NCBI GenBank assembly: GCA_030549495.1
Contig: JAUIRK010000855.1
Location: 1,343,501 to 1,407,500, forward strand
Direction of reading: 5' to 3'
From: Nectonema munidae
Lineage: Eukaryota > Nematomorpha > Nectonematoida > Nectonematidae
Length of the DNA: 64,000 nucleotides
The first letter of the stretch is position 1. The number at the start of each line of letters is the position of its first letter. Positions 1 to 12,139 of this stretch are shown piece by piece. A program made the position numbers and the translations under genes. The notes under the pieces are model-generated. The model saw only the letters and a list, made by a program, of their open reading frames with translations. It made no database searches and was not told where the DNA came from.

Positions 1-1
1 G

Positions 2-610
2 AGAAACTGCGTGAAAAAAAGCTTGAATGATCTCAGAGTGGATTACGTCGATTTGCTCTTGATTCATTGGCCTGGAATCCCGGATTCTGGGAAAAAATAC
101 TCAGCCAATAATAAAGAGTTGCGCAAGGAGACTTGGCATGTGATGCAGGATTGTGTGAAGTCCGGTTTGGCGAAGCACATTGGTGTTTCCAATTTCACAA
201 TTCCTCACTTAGAAGAACTCTTGTCTTTCACTGAAATTCCAGTATTTCTGAATCAGTGCGAGTTTCACCCGTACTACCGCGATGCAGAGCTGCTGCAGTT
301 TTGTCGCAAACACGATATTATATTTCAAGCTTATTCCAGCCTGGGCAAAACAGGAAACCTGACCTTGAGAGAGCATCCCACCGTTCAAAAGATCGCACAA
401 AAGCATGGAAAAAGCCCGAGCAGTGTTTTATTGAATTGGGCTCTTCAGCATCAAAATGTTGCGATCATTCCCAAGTCAGTTAATCCTGATCGCATCATAG
501 AAAATTTCCTCTCAGGCTCTTATACGCTTCACCCAGATGAATACCTCGATTTGGATGCTCTGATCCAAGAAGGAACGAAATTTTGTTGGGATCCTACGCC
601 AATTAAATGA
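2..610 (+). CDS. Aldo-keto reductase, C-terminal exon (partial, runs off left edge)
   Basis: The reading frame is open from base 2 to the TGA at 608-610 (about 202 residues), so the N-terminal part and earlier exons lie left of the window. The protein is an NADPH-dependent aldo-keto reductase with a TIM-barrel fold, acting in the cytosol on aldehydes or ketones; the substrate cannot be told. Motifs seen: DYVDLLLIHWP, whose His is the catalytic-tetrad histidine of the family; GLAKHIGVSNF, the family signature around the barrel centre; NQCEFHPY; and IPKS near the C-terminus, the Lys-containing cofactor signature. The catalytic Asp, Tyr and Lys that precede these would be on upstream exons. Position 11 opens with GTG and the frame continues upstream of it, so it is not a start. 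A possible poly(A) signal AATAAA occurs near 740. The end reads DPTPIK, without the longer C-terminal loop of some mammalian members. Family assignment is firm; subfamily is not. Confidence 0.93.
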   Translation, partial: RNCVKKSLNDLRVDYVDLLLIHWPGIPDSGKKYSANNKELRKETWHVMQDCVKSGLAKHIGVSNFTIPHLEELLSFTEIPVFLNQCEFHPYYRDAELLQFCRKHDIIFQAYSSLGKTGNLTLREHPTVQKIAQKHGKSPSSVLLNWALQHQNVAIIPKSVNPDRIIENFLSGSYTLHPDEYLDLDALIQEGTKFCWDPTPIK

Positions 611-1120
611 CAAAGTTTCAGTGCTTCTTCGCTGAGTAAATCAGATGGACTTTTTTTAGTTATTCATAATATTATTGTTGCTGTTGTCATTATTAGTTTT
701 GTTTTCTTCAGCTTATTGAATATTTACTTAAATTATACGAATAAATTTTACGCTGCTTCAATCTTTCTCAAAAGTAAACGATGGTAAAGGAGTGAGATCG
801 TACCTTCAGCAGCAATAGATGAGTATGGAGATTGATTTTCAAGGTCGAAATCATAATAATCTTTCAGAGATATTCTATAGGAAGCGATGATTTTGTTGCT
901 TCTAGTGGCATTCATTGAATAAGGAAAATAAATTTGAAAAACAAGAAATCATTAACTATCTCTAGTATGCGTGAATTGTAAGCAGTAAATTCATGAAGCC
1001 AATTGAGATGAGAATCCAATAATAATAATTATTTTTATAGATGGCGTTAAAATAAAAATTCTTTGCTGTGTTATGATAGAATCAAAAAGTAGAAATCAAT
1101 ATGTTCAAGTTGGCTGAGTT
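611..1120. other. 3' flank and spacer after the aldo-keto reductase
   Basis: A+T-rich, with a candidate AATAAA near 740 that would end the reductase transcript. I see no further gene or recognisable repeat here. Confidence 0.5.
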
Positions 1121-1179
1121 AAACTTAATCATCGAGGAATGGTTGAGGATAAATTAAGTCTAAGCACTCTCTTACCTTA

Positions 1180-1860
1180 GTCTTTGCCACAGTGACCATA
1201 TGTTTTTTACGTTTAAAGGAACTAGAACTTATAAAAAGAGTTGAACCCTTGCTTAAAAATTTAACAAGGGGATCCTTCTTGAAAGTAGACCTTGACAACG
1301 GAGCACTGCAGAGAGGTCCATTCGTTTTGTCCCAAAGCTTTGAAATGTTACAAATGCCCAAAGGGGGCATATCCTCTAATAACGAATGCTGACTGATCTG
1401 GGGAGTCGCGCATGAACCCGACACTATTGTTATTGACCTCAATACCGATTTTTCAGGATTATTTTGTATCTGATCATAGGCCCTTGTTGGTCACAGTTTC
1501 TTTAGGTCCACAATTCTAGGCTGACAAGGGAATTAGAGCTCGATTTTCAGCCAGGCCAACTTAGATAGGTTTACGACGTTACTAAATAATTCTGACCTGT
1601 GTGTCATCAGGCGCATAGAAGTAAAACCCCTTGAGGAATTTGTTGAGGGTGTCAATGATTCCAACCTCTCTGCGGCAGAAAAACAATTCCCTTGAAGGGT
1701 GCTGTTAGAAATTCCGAAAATCCAATTCTAAAGAACGACATATTACTAATCAAAGATAAAAGGAACTTTATACATTCACACTAGGCACGCTGAGACAAAA
1801 AATCAAATTCTTTGAGGTATATCTTAAAAATCATTCTAGTTAGAACTATCCATATACAGT
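1180..1860 (+). mobile_element. LINE fragment, endonuclease end
   Basis: Broken frames give SDHRPLLVTVSLG around 1470-1510. This matches the SDH box that closes the apurinic-like endonuclease of non-LTR retrotransposons. It is followed at about 1545-1690 by a segment reading QANLDRFTTLLNNSDL, typical of the stretch between endonuclease and reverse transcriptase. Base composition is less A+T-rich than the flanks. The copy is old, with stops and frameshifts, and no ends are visible. Confidence 0.5.
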
Positions 1861-2028
1861 AGCCCTGAAGCATAGCCGTTTTTATCTGGCCTCTTTATGA
1901 GTCTGCTTGTAGGACCTCGTGTATGTTTATAACGTTAAATATGTATTCTAGGGGTGAGTTATATATATATTCATGTTTTGGGTATATGGGCCTAGAATCA
2001 AATTTCTTGGGTACTTATTCTTCTTTGA

Positions 2029-2346
2029 CTACACCTTGTCCCCAAGTTGGCAATCGGTGGCTGCAATCCGTTGTCTCAACTTCTCTCGATTCTTTGGGTC
2101 CTCTTCGCTCAGTCCAAGATAATTGAGTCGTTCCTTCAGACCATATTTTGCGTTGTCTTCCTCTACTGCTCGTTCCAACCACTTTCTTGTCCAGCGTTGG
2201 CGTACAACATCATCTTCTTTCTTTCTTAAAACATGCCTATACCACTGACAGCTAGAGTCAAAATAGCTCCTGGACTTTAAAGTTGTTTTCCAGTTTTGGC
2301 GCGTTCGTTTTAGCATTGCATGGATCTGTGTTGCATTCGCACACAT
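2029..2346 (-). mobile_element. LINE ORF2 C-terminal fragment
   Basis: About 105 codons read WYRHVLRKKEDDVVRQRW and then WLERAVEEDNAKYGL, ending in a DPKNREKLRQRI segment. This is the usual C-terminal tail of LINE reverse-transcriptase polyproteins (RW.GHVLR.ed, then VEEDm...GL, then a DR.KWR-like motif). It is a short 5'-truncated or eroded piece, opposite in strand to the LINE scrap just before it. Confidence 0.65.
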
Positions 2347-2459
2347 ACTAATACAAATTGTTATCGGGATGAACTAAATAAACTGAATTCTAATTAACTA
2401 GCTCATTAATTAACTGACCAGCTAACTTTAATTTTGAAAGAACGAAATTCAGATATGAT

Positions 2460-3660
2460 TTATGGGAAAGACTAGAAGTTATAATAAGTATGCGAGGGCT
2501 TCCACAATTTGTCATTTGATTCAACCAACTTGGATTGCACGTAAGTCTTCATTTGGAAAATATAATCGAATACTGTGACAAAGAGAAAAAGTTTTTGAAA
2601 GATATGACCAAAGTTAACAAAGGAGACTCAAATAACCGGTGGAGCTGTGTCAACATTAGAAAGCGTCAAAGAAAAGATTTTGAAAATATCTACACAGAGT
2701 ATATGGCAAACAAGGGTAATCTTGTGAGAAGACGGCATCAAATCGTGATGAGTGTGATCTTTAGTTTGATTCGTTACTGATCAAAAGAGTTCCATCTTGT
2801 TTTGGAATTCAGGAATAGAAGTTTTTCATATCCATGCTCTTTTTTTACATAATTCTGTAGAATTTCTTTTTTTAAAGGAGACTTTTTAAAAATGGCAACA
2901 ATTTTTCTAAATTTGCTCAAAGTTTCTCATTCTTTCTTTGTCATTACCACGTAGATATAATTATTGTATACTCGTTTTTCAAGATTACTTCGATCAAACC
3001 CAAAAAGTTCTTCACTACTTTCCTCAATGAAAAAAGTGTTTCTTGTACGTTACTTTGTTTTTTATACAAAACATCGCAAATAGTGAAATGTATCGTATGA
3101 GCATAACATATTTGATGCAAGCATCCACTAACCTCTTGCTCCATCTGTTACAAAAAGCTTTCGTTTTATTTCATCTATAGAGCTTTTTCAGCAGTGAAGG
3201 AAACCCAAATTATAAAATTTACCTTCATTTGGATACGGATTCAGGGTATTATTTTTACCTTTTATTATTAATTGATGAAAATTCGTCAAGTCAAAGACAA
3301 AATCTTGTAACTTTATTTCTTTCTTAAAAATATTATACTCTTCATAAATAAGCTTCGTGACATCATTGGGGCTTTGAGGTAGTTTATTAACCTTGGAATA
3401 AACTCATGAATTGAGAAAAACGAGCTTAGAAATCATTTGATTTAAGCTCTCTTTTTTCAAAAAATTGTGAAAAACATTCAGAGTTTTCACTGGAGCTAAA
3501 TTTTTCATTTTCATGTTGTCTCTTTTGAGAATGCGACAAATCATGAAAATCTATTTCTGTTATTGAATGCTTACTTTTTATATGACAAATAAACCCAGTT
3601 GTTGTCATATCTTTATATACTAATTTTTTTGCATTTATTAAACTGAGTACTTTCAAAATT
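2460..3660 (-). mobile_element. Decayed hAT transposase (BED finger type)
   Basis: Read on the minus strand from 3656 down. First comes a BED-like finger remnant, KLVYKDMTTTGFICHIKSKH. A stretch near 3370-3410 (LINYLKAPMMSRSLFMKSI) resembles the region after the finger in ZBED-type hATs. CYAHTIHF at about 3090 matches the conserved C-AH-hN block. KTRWNSFDQ at about 2780-2810 matches the TRWNS block. The order is right for one element. It has many stops and frameshifts, and I found no terminal repeats. Confidence 0.65.
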
Positions 3661-4320
3661 TTGAATTTATAGTAAAAAAAGTTCTACACGAAAGATTTTG
3701 CCATAACTTCTGCGATTTTAAATGTCAGGGATAATGAATCCAAAAAATAGATAAACAATACTCAAAAATCTCATTTAAAAGTTAATTAGAATTATTTATT
3801 TTGAAAATCTAAAAAAATATAGTCAATAATTTATCTAACGGGAATTCTCGAAAAAAATCTCGGAATCAAGTATATTTTCAAAAGTTGGAGGGATCTCGAG
3901 ACTTAAACCAGGGGATCATTTAAATTATATGAAGTAATTTTTAATGTAAATAATTTATAGAGTTTATAATTTAATATTTAACTTAATTTTTTTGTAAAAA
4001 ATATGTTTATTTTTGACTTTTGAAGCCAAAAATTTGTTCATCTAATTTTTTTAGAAGGCAATTAATTTCATCGTCAAAGTTAAAAAAAAATTTGCTAAAT
4101 TGTAAAGCTATATTGAAATTTATTTTGATTTTTTTTTAATTTCATTTATAAGTAAAAATGCTAAATTAAAATTTTCTGTCATGAAAAGTGTGCCTTTGTT
4201 TCACTGGGTGAACAAATTAGGTGATGACTTGCATTTGAACAGTTTTTGATAAATTGCCACTCAAATCACATTTCAACAGATGTGCTGCTATAAATTCTTT
4301 TTTTCTCACAAAGTTTTCCC
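3661..4320. other. A+T-rich spacer
   Basis: Runs of A and T with no convincing coding signal or repeat structure. The left terminal repeat of the following piggyBac element should be near the right end of this stretch, but I could not identify it. Confidence 0.4.
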
Positions 4321-4321
4321 T

Positions 4322-6480
4322 ACACTATGTCTCAAAAAGAACATTGTTTTCCTAAAAGTTTGCTAGTCAAAGCGATGATAATGACTATGTTTGTTTGTTA
4401 CCTCCTAAAGACAGAGAAGATGTAAACAAAAATTAGTCTGAATTAGAAGTTCCAATAGAAACTTCAGGAGATGTAGAAGTTTCTTTTTTGACGAGATATC
4501 AATGAAAAAGCTGAAAATGTTAAAGTGGGAGATGGAAAAAAATTTTAGAAACTATTGAATACTCATCCAGAATTGCTTTCTTTAGAACCACTTGATATTT
4601 TTAGAATCTTTTTTACTGAAGAATATGTTCAGTAAATAGTAGGTTTGACTATTCAGTATGCTCATCAACGAAGTGAAATAAGTTTTCTAACTATATTATT
4701 ACTTCTAGTGGATACTTCTGCCTGCCTAAGGACAATTGTTGTAATACCGTTTCATATGTGATGAGTAGACAACGCTTTAAAGAGTTGAAAAAGTTTCTGC
4801 ATTTTTCTAATAATATAAATTTGGATGCTAAAGACAAGTTTGCAAAAACCACACCTTTTATGATCATGAATAAACAGTTCGGTGTTTTTTCAAGGTATTT
4901 GTCAATTGATGAATCGATGGTGCCGGTTTATGGGCGTCATCGTGGTAAGATGTCCATAATAGACAAACCCATTACGTTTGGGTATAAAATGTGGGCTCTT
5001 TGCAATAAATATGGGTATCCATTTAAATTCAACCCACAAAACCACGTATTCTACTTCGATAATTTTTTCACTTGTGAGAAAACTCTCAAATACTTAACCA
5101 ATTTGAAGATACGCGCTACTGAAACCATGCTGGATAAGCGTAGGTGAAATTCTGATATGCCGATGAAAGAATAACTGAATAGTGACTATAGCTTCAAATT
5201 TTGAAAAATTGCTAAAGATAAAAGAAATAGTTCAATCCAACCTTGTTAAAGCTATGACAAATACATTGATCTAATTCAGGGGTGAAGAACCTATGGCTCG
5301 CGAGCCAGACATGGCTCTCAGATAAATCAGATGGCCTTCAAGAAAAAGGAAGGTATCACGATAATCCATATCAACAGAAAGAAGGCTTGTCAAGAGCTTA
5401 CTGTACAGAGTGCAAACTTTGCTGGTTCGTTAGCAATTGTGAGGAACGGAAAGCCAGATGGTGAATATGTCAAAACTTTCATGCTTGATGTGGCCAACCG
5501 ACTTTTTGCTCCTCTGAATAACTCCTCTGAATATTTTGATCTCCAGAAGCTAACCGGCTTCACATCAAATCCCCTGCTAGTCTTTTTAAGCTCATCACTC
5601 ATCCACACGAGAGTGGTGTGGACAAAGTCAATCTGTTTCATCCCTGGTGTTTCTATCAAAGATTTTGATATAGAAGTTGTTGATCTGAAGGCCTCAGATA
5701 TGTGGGTGAACAAGTTCAAATCACTGAATGAAGATTTGGAAATACTTGCAAGAAGCCAAGCAAACACAAATGGACAGACATGAAAAAACTTCAACCTGCA
5801 GGGTCTTGTCGTATTGACTGTGTTTGGCTCTACATATGCAAGTGAGCAGTCCTTCTCACACCTGAAAAACATCAAGACCAACCTGCGATCACGTTCAACA
5901 GATGGAAGCCCAAACGCCTGCATAAAGCTGACCCTCACCAAGTATCAACCACACTACAAAGCCTTCAACAAAACCATGCAGCAACAGAAGTCGCAAATAG
6001 TAAGAAGTTAACTCGATAAACAATGTTGTTTAAAATAAATTCAGTCTTATTATACTCTAAAATTGTTAGTCTTCGTTTTACATTTAGTTGTATTCACTAT
6101 TTAAGAATATATGTGGTTCTCAGAGGATTAGATTTTAAAATCTTTTAGTCAAAAAGATTCCCGACCTCTGATCTAATGGATAGACTTTTATCTTCATACA
6201 GACCCATTTTACGTAACAAAAAATGGTATTGGAACTTATTTGTCAATGCATTGAATTCATCACATGTTCCAAGTTAGCGGTTACATAGCTACGCAAATGG
6301 GTATAATAGTTACTCATCTTGACTGACACTAAATTGTAACAAATTTACCAGTTTCGAGAGAGAAAAGAAACAACAAGGGCGCTCCAACAAAAGCAGTTCC
6401 AAAACAATTCATTAAAACCCAGTCGGGTTAATAAGCAGAATTGTAGACTTTGGGTTGATGAAAATCCAGGGAAGATTGTT
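4322..6480 (+). mobile_element. piggyBac element 1 (pseudogene), interrupted by a hAT
   Basis: Transposase remnants in order: start region at 4327; EPLDIFRIFFTEEYVQ around 4590, the N-terminal piggyBac block; a frame at 4758-5147 with LSIDESMVPVYGRHRGKM (first catalytic Asp) and FYFDNFFTCEKTL (second catalytic Asp); then, after the inserted hAT, MDRLLSSYRPILRNKKWYW at 6178-6235, matching the D-D..Y...+..KKWYW block. The segment between GYPFKFN and HVFYFDNFF is shorter than usual, so there is an internal deletion besides frameshifts. Plain DNA transposon, dead. Its TTAA-flanked ends were not found. Confidence 0.85.
5277..6170 (+). mobile_element. hAT element (GTF2IRD2/Charlie8-like), nested in piggyBac 1
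   Basis: Terminal repeats: CAGGGGTGAAGAACC at the left and its relative CAGAGGTCGGGAATC (reverse complement of the right end). The 8-bp target duplications are atctaatt (5269-5276) and atctaatg (6171-6178). Inside, 5331-5783 encodes part of a transposase with FAGSLAIVRNGKPDGEYVKT, and 5814-6011 encodes the C-terminal dimerisation domain (YASEQSFSHLKNIKTNLRS). The middle of the usual transposase is missing, so this is an internally deleted copy of about 0.9 kb. The two target copies fall in one piggyBac codon run, which shows the hAT came second. Confidence 0.88.
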
Positions 6481-6539
6481 GAAAAGCCAAGAGCACTGTT
6501 TGGTGGACATTGTTAGCGAAATCATTGTGACAGGCACAG

Positions 6540-6880
6540 CGATACGATAACGAAATTTTCATGGCCCGAACTGAATGTAGAAGATTTGTGGTTCCAGCGA
6601 AACAGCATCACATGCCAATGACGTTATTAAATGAGAAGTTTCCAGATCTCTCGAAGTCAATTGGTCACCACGATAGTGCTGCTTGACGCCTTTAGATTGC
6701 TTCCTTTAGGGTCATCTCAAAGATGAAGTTATGCCAAAAATTCACCTACTGAAGGATGAGATAAGAAAGCACATTGACGAGATCGCGGAGAAACTATGAA
6801 GGTACGCCATCAAAAAATTTGACCAAAGAGTGTAAAAAAATAAGGTAATGGGCTTGAACTTGATACTCACAGCTCGGATA
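6540..6880 (+). mobile_element. mariner-like transposase remnant
   Basis: Broken frames read VEDLWFQRN, then VNWSPR, then LTPLDCFL with GHLKDEV, then a helical IRKHIDEIAEKL tract. This is the order LWFQ...H / VNWPPRSCDLTPLDyFLWG.lK / eI seen in the C-terminal half of Tc1/mariner-superfamily transposases of the SETMAR-like group. At least three frameshifts or stops are present. No terminal repeats recognised. Confidence 0.6.
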
Positions 6881-8640
6881 AAATAAAACAACCAAAGATC
6901 CACATCGTCGCAAACTTCAATGTTTTTCGTAGTTTAGTTTTTTTCTGTACGCAATTTGGGATCGTATTTTTTTTAACGAGTTATCGTATCGTAGCGCAAA
7001 TTCGAAACGTAAAGTATGGTATGCCACCACTGGTCATAAACCCTTTAAAAAGATGTCATCCTATAAGCGAATTCTAGCACGTTTTAAGGAGTCGTTATAA
7101 TTATATTAAGATTCCGATTTTAGAAATTACATTTAATAAATAAATTCACACACTCTTTTTTGTGGACAACGTTGCAAAGACGCAACATAAAAATCTAACA
7201 TGGTCTTTTTGCAACTCATAGAAAAAGGCTGAAAAATTGATTGAAATCAAAGAATGAAAACTTTCTTTCCACAAATACCCTGCAAAGGAACAAGACTCAG
7301 AGTTTGTGAGTAGAAGTTTTTTGGTAAAAATTTAAAATCGAATAGGATAAGCTTGGTTTTTGAATGCTATTAAACTCGCTTAGATAAAAAGGTTTTAGAC
7401 AACAATTTGAAAAATCTTTTTGAAGAGAATGTAGGAAAGACACTAAATTACAAATACAAACCAATAGAACAATAAAACAGTTTACTTTACAACTCAAAGC
7501 ACAAGCATGTGCGATTCAGGACAGTTAGAGACATGTAATACTTGAAACAAAAAAGGTGATGTTGCATAATTATAAATTTTTGAAGCCAAAGCCGCACAAC
7601 TATAAATACGTGGAGTTATTCAGTGTTAAAAATTATACATAAAAAGAATTGCAGTCCCAAAATTCACAAAAAGGTGGCGTGTATGACAAAATATTTTGCG
7701 AATCCACACTAAGACATTTGCCGCTTAAAATTAAATCTCTTATTTGGGATTATAAGCAGCAGATATAGATAATTTTAAAACTAAAATATGAAAACTATTT
7801 TTAACTGATGTTACTATACTAAGTATCCATCTCAAATCCATGCATAACGGAATGAAATCTTGATTCAAGCTCATAAAAATTAAAATATTCTGAGTGTTAG
7901 AAAGTTTACATTCGTTTTTCCTCCAGTGATTATGGTAGCAATAATTGTATTTTAAAAAATGCAAATTTTTCGTTTTGTTTAATTCCTGACTTTAGTTAAA
8001 GCAAGAAAGTTATTGCAGGAAAGTATGGCAGAGGAAGCAAAATAAGTTCGAATTTTGAAAATATTGTCATTGATAAAAAATCGCCAAAAAGATTTGGGAA
8101 AATACCATTCTCCTTACGGTTATTTCATTAATTTTTAGTTATATACAGTAACATTCATTACAAGCACACATTCTAGCCCCATTTAGTTCGAACTGTAACA
8201 AATGATCATTATACGCAGGGATCAAATTCGAATAAAGATCGTAGAATCATCTTAATCACAAACTCCTTACGCCAAAACACTTACTCATCATGACTTATTA
8301 AATTGAATAATCGTTTACCAAGTAAACTTGGAACATGTGTATAAGCAAAATCAGAATAAAACACGTGTACTATTTCCCTTCTAGCATTAAAATTAAAGAA
8401 CGCATCCTTATGATTTAGTTTTTTACACATTTCCTCCGCTCTAGTTTAACAATGCTTTCTACTATTTCTTTTTTATCTTAAATTTTTTTTGTAATAATAT
8501 CTTTGTTTTGTGAGAAAACATATATGGTTTTGAAAAGTTGTAAAATCCCAGATGTTTCAAAACAAGAAGGATCACCTGACTGTTTATATAAGTGCAATAA
8601 AGCATCATGGATGAGTGCATAAATTTTTTTTAGCTTTTAT
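6881..8640. other. Unassigned A+T-rich spacer
   Basis: Only short chance reading frames are present. I see no exon with splice-site support, no terminal repeats and no RNA gene in this stretch. Confidence 0.4.
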
Positions 8641-8649
8641 ATTCAGAAA

Positions 8650-8990
8650 ATAAAATGCTAAAAGAAAAGTGACTCTAAAACTACAACTTTTATAACACAG
8701 CCAATGGATGCTGACAATATAGGAAGGATTAAAGCTCAGTATCCAGAAAAAAATTATAGCTCGTTTGGATCGTGGCAAAGCCAAAACAATGGAGAAGGCT
8801 GCCGGTCCATCACAATACTTGATGCTCTTCGTTCGTTAAAAAATTCTTGGAATAACGTAGAATAAACATAAAAAGATGACTTGTTGAGTTTGGATGAACA
8901 AGAGTTATTTCTTCAGGAAAAAAATTTGAATTGACCTGTAACTTTATTCGTTGGATAATGTGTTAGAATGTTTTGAAACAACCAAAGAAA
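8650..8990 (+). mobile_element. CENP-B/Tigger-type transposase fragment
   Basis: The frame reads TTFITQPMDADNIGRIKAQY, matching the TSLiQPmDqGvI...k..Y block after the last catalytic residues of pogo/Tigger transposases. It then reads ITILDALRSLKNSWNNV, matching the following ..l.DAi..l..AW..V block. Opposite strand to, and distinct from, the larger Tigger at 9209-11655. Truncated on both sides. Confidence 0.6.
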
Positions 8991-9137
8991 CTTTAATTAA
9001 TGCAAGTTGTGGGGATGAAATCGCAAAAGAACAGTAAGAAATAAAAAAATCCCCTCTAGAAGCCTAACAAATGACGGATCAACTTAATTAACTGCTTTAA
9101 AAATGTGCAGTTACAAAATCGGAAACTATATATATAT

Positions 9138-11820
9138 CCCAGGGGGCATAAAAGCCTTTCGCCCCCCCCCCAATAATTTTCAATTTTCTGAATTATCTTT
9201 TTATAGTACAGTCAAACCTGTATTAAACGACCATTCAAGGTAAGACCTAATTTTGGTCGCATTAGACAGATGGTCGTTAAAAACAGTGAAAATATTTCAA
9301 AATATTGACTTCAATAAATTGTAAACCAAAATGTCGTAGAAGATTGAATCACAATTATAAAAGTTAAAATTAATTTATTTAAACTTTAAAATAATCAGTC
9401 ATCCTTTTTTGTTGTAAGGTTTTTGCTGACATTTTGTCAACCTCAGAACTTGTTTTCACCATGTATTCCAGAGCTTTTCCTAAGCCATGATGAAGAGCAA
9501 ACTTTTTTAGTTTATCCGCAATTTTTATTGCTTCTTTTAAAGAGTATGTGCCACTTTCTTCTGCTTCTTCATCACTTTCCAAAGAACTCTCTTCTTTTTC
9601 TCTTTCGATCTCTTTTAATGCTTCTTTTGCAGGTAAGTCAAACACGCTATTCTTAACATCGCATGTGTACAAGTCTTTATCAATATTTGCAACAGCTTCA
9701 TACTCAGCCCCGAAAACATCTCTACTTAAATTTTTCACTGCAGTAGGTATTCCTTCTTCAATCTCAAGATTCCACACAGAAATGTTTTCTTTGCGAAATC
9801 CGGCCTTTATGAAGCATTTCTTGATTGTGCTTTCCTCAACTTCTTCCCATGCTGCAATACACAATAAAATGACATCCAATATTTGTGTTGATTTTAAGGA
9901 CTGACTTGCATTAATACATCTTGATTCATCTCTGTCCATTTGTCTGACTATATGGAAAAACTATAGAAAAATTAGCGATTGTTCAGTAGATTAAAAAACA
10001 TTTACTTGTCGTTTTCTAAATTTTAACTTCATTGCTTCAATTATCCCTTGAATTTTAACGTTACTGAGCTTAAGATTGGGATGACAAGGGGCATTATCAA
10101 TGAATAGAAGGACGTTCCTTTTCCAACTTTCATTTTCCTATAAAAATTTTGTAGCGAGTCTTCAAAAATCTCATCAGTCATCCAAGCTTTTCTATTAAAC
10201 TAGTACTCCACTGTTAAAGGGCTCAACTTCACTTTTGAAAAACATCAGGAGACTTTGATTTTTGCAATCACTAAAGGTCACAACGTGCTATTGTTATTCT
10301 TCCCTTTGATCGTTTTCCACATGGACATCCTTCACATAAAAACTATCCAACCATTTGAAGCTTTAAAATTCGATTTTCCAAGTTCTTCAGCAAAGCTTTA
10401 GTTTTGAGAATTGGTCCACTGACTGGAAGGCCTCTAGCCAAAGCGTCAATAAACCCCCTGTATGTTAGAGTGTTTATCTCTTCATTTCCTGTGAGATAGT
10501 TTTTTCTTTTTGATACTGTTGACACACAACATTTAGAATAATCTTCTAACACTTGTGCTTTCCTTTTTCCTAATGTTTGGATTTGAGTTTTACCTAAACC
10601 CATCTTAGTAGCTATTTTATATACTGCTCTGCCACTAATAAAATAAAAGTTTAATTACATCGTACTTTTGTTGAAGAGCAAGTGATGTTCTTTTTTTCGA
10701 CATATTACCTACTATGTAAACATGATCTAACTATTATATTGAAATTTGTAACCAATAAACTTACGTAAAAAACAACAAGAACAAAAGATATGAAAAATGG
10801 CTGATAATGAGAAATCAACAAGGAAAATCTTTTATCTTTTATTCATCATAAGGCTGATTTCATCCATGTCATATTGATTGTGTTCAAAGTATTGATGTAC
10901 GACATATGATGTGTCACAAAAGAAATTCAGTTTTACTAGTCTTACTGTGCAACAATTGCACTATTTTTTTCAAGTGTGTTTAAAATGTAACTGTCTGCAA
11001 AATAGTCGTTTAATGCAGATTTTTTTAATAAATTTTAGTGCAAAACATGGTCGACGGTCGCGTTAGACAGTGTGTCGCTAAATACAGAGTGAAAACAGTT
11101 CAATTTTCGTCGGGAGGAAAAAACTATGGTCGCTATACAATGGGTCGCTAAGGTTTACTAAGAATTTTATTTCATACTCTTGTAATGAGATGAACAATAC
11201 ACATCATTGGAATGATTTATCACAATGTTTATCAATATCATGTGTATAGAACAATTTACTAGCCCTGCTGTGAGAGTTACACTTTTTATTTTGTGAGCAG
11301 TCGCTATTAGTGTATGTACACTGCACAGTGTACACTATATAGAATTCATACTATGCTCTGTGCTGGTATGAAAAAATGATAATGAGAGAAATTATAAGAA
11401 CAATCGTTCATTACAACAGTGCTTAACAAATAAAAACATTTGTGAAAAAATAAGTTATAATATTCAACAAAAAATAGTCGCTTAAATCAGTACTTAGAGA
11501 TAAATTTCATTCAAAAACATGGTCGTAGGTCGCGTTAGACAGTGTGTCGTTAAATACAGGGTGAAAACAGTCAAATTTTCATTGGGAGGAAGAAAAAAGG
11601 TCGTTATGGGCAGGGAGTCGTTTAATACAGGGGGTCGCTAAGGCAGGTTTGACTGTATTTATTAGACTTGTATGTCTTGAGTAGATTTTCGATATTACTT
11701 TTCTTGTTTTAAGGTCAAGTCTTGAAACTAATATTTAAAATCTATTCTTTTGTAATAAATTTTGAAAATTAAAAAAAAGTTCGCCCTCCCCCCAAATTTT
11801 GAAGATGTGCGCCCCTGGTA
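9138..11820. mobile_element. Possible small hAT-like element split by the Tigger
   Basis: The outer edges are CAGGGGGCATAAAAGCC at 9138 and, in reverse complement, CAGGGGCGCACATC ending near 11816. Both have adjacent C-rich or G-rich tracts, as in hAT termini beginning CAGGGG. Without the Tigger the element would be about 0.2 kb. The flanking 8-mers do not obviously match, so this is tentative. Confidence 0.3.
9209..11655 (-). mobile_element. pogo/Tigger element with TA target duplication
   Basis: Perfect 12-bp terminal repeats CAGTCAAACCTG (9209-9220) and CAGGTTTGACTG (11644-11655), each flanked by TA (9207-9208, 11656-11657) as expected for this superfamily. The transposase is on minus: start at 10703 with MSKKRTSLALQQKYDVIKLL; CENP-B-type helix-turn-helix frame at 10603-10343; LLFIDNAPCHPN (catalytic Asp) near 10100; C-terminal frame at 9939-9379. 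The segment between the NAPCHPN block and QGIIEAMK is deleted, and there are several stops and frameshifts, so it is inactive. The right-hand subterminal region is duplicated (see findings). Confidence 0.88.
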
Positions 11821-12139
11821 CATTCGTACAGCAAATGTGAAAACGGACTATACATATTTATTCATGAATGCAACTTTTTCAGTTTTTTAATATTCATCTT
11901 TAACATAATAAAATTTATGAAGATTTAGTCTCCGATATAGCAAAACTTGGAAATATTTTGTGGTAAACATATTTCTAAGGGACATGCTTATTTCAAAAAA
12001 TTTACCCAAATTTTCAAATATGAAATTTCACCATCTAGAACTACCTAGATTTACTTTCAGTAAATTAATTGAATTTCAGTAATTTTTTGTTAATTTCTTA
12101 AAAAAAATAGATATACTTTGTTTTGAAAAAAAATATTGA

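Noticed and set aside
1125-1442. 105-codon minus frame as a host gene
   Set aside because: The opposite strand carries LINE endonuclease signatures just downstream; the minus frame has no recognised domain and no splice support.
2535-2780. 81-codon plus frame as a gene
   Set aside because: It is antisense to the TRWNS-containing end of the hAT transposase.
5390-5941. 183-codon minus frame
   Set aside because: It lies antisense to the hAT transposase coding and has no family resemblance.
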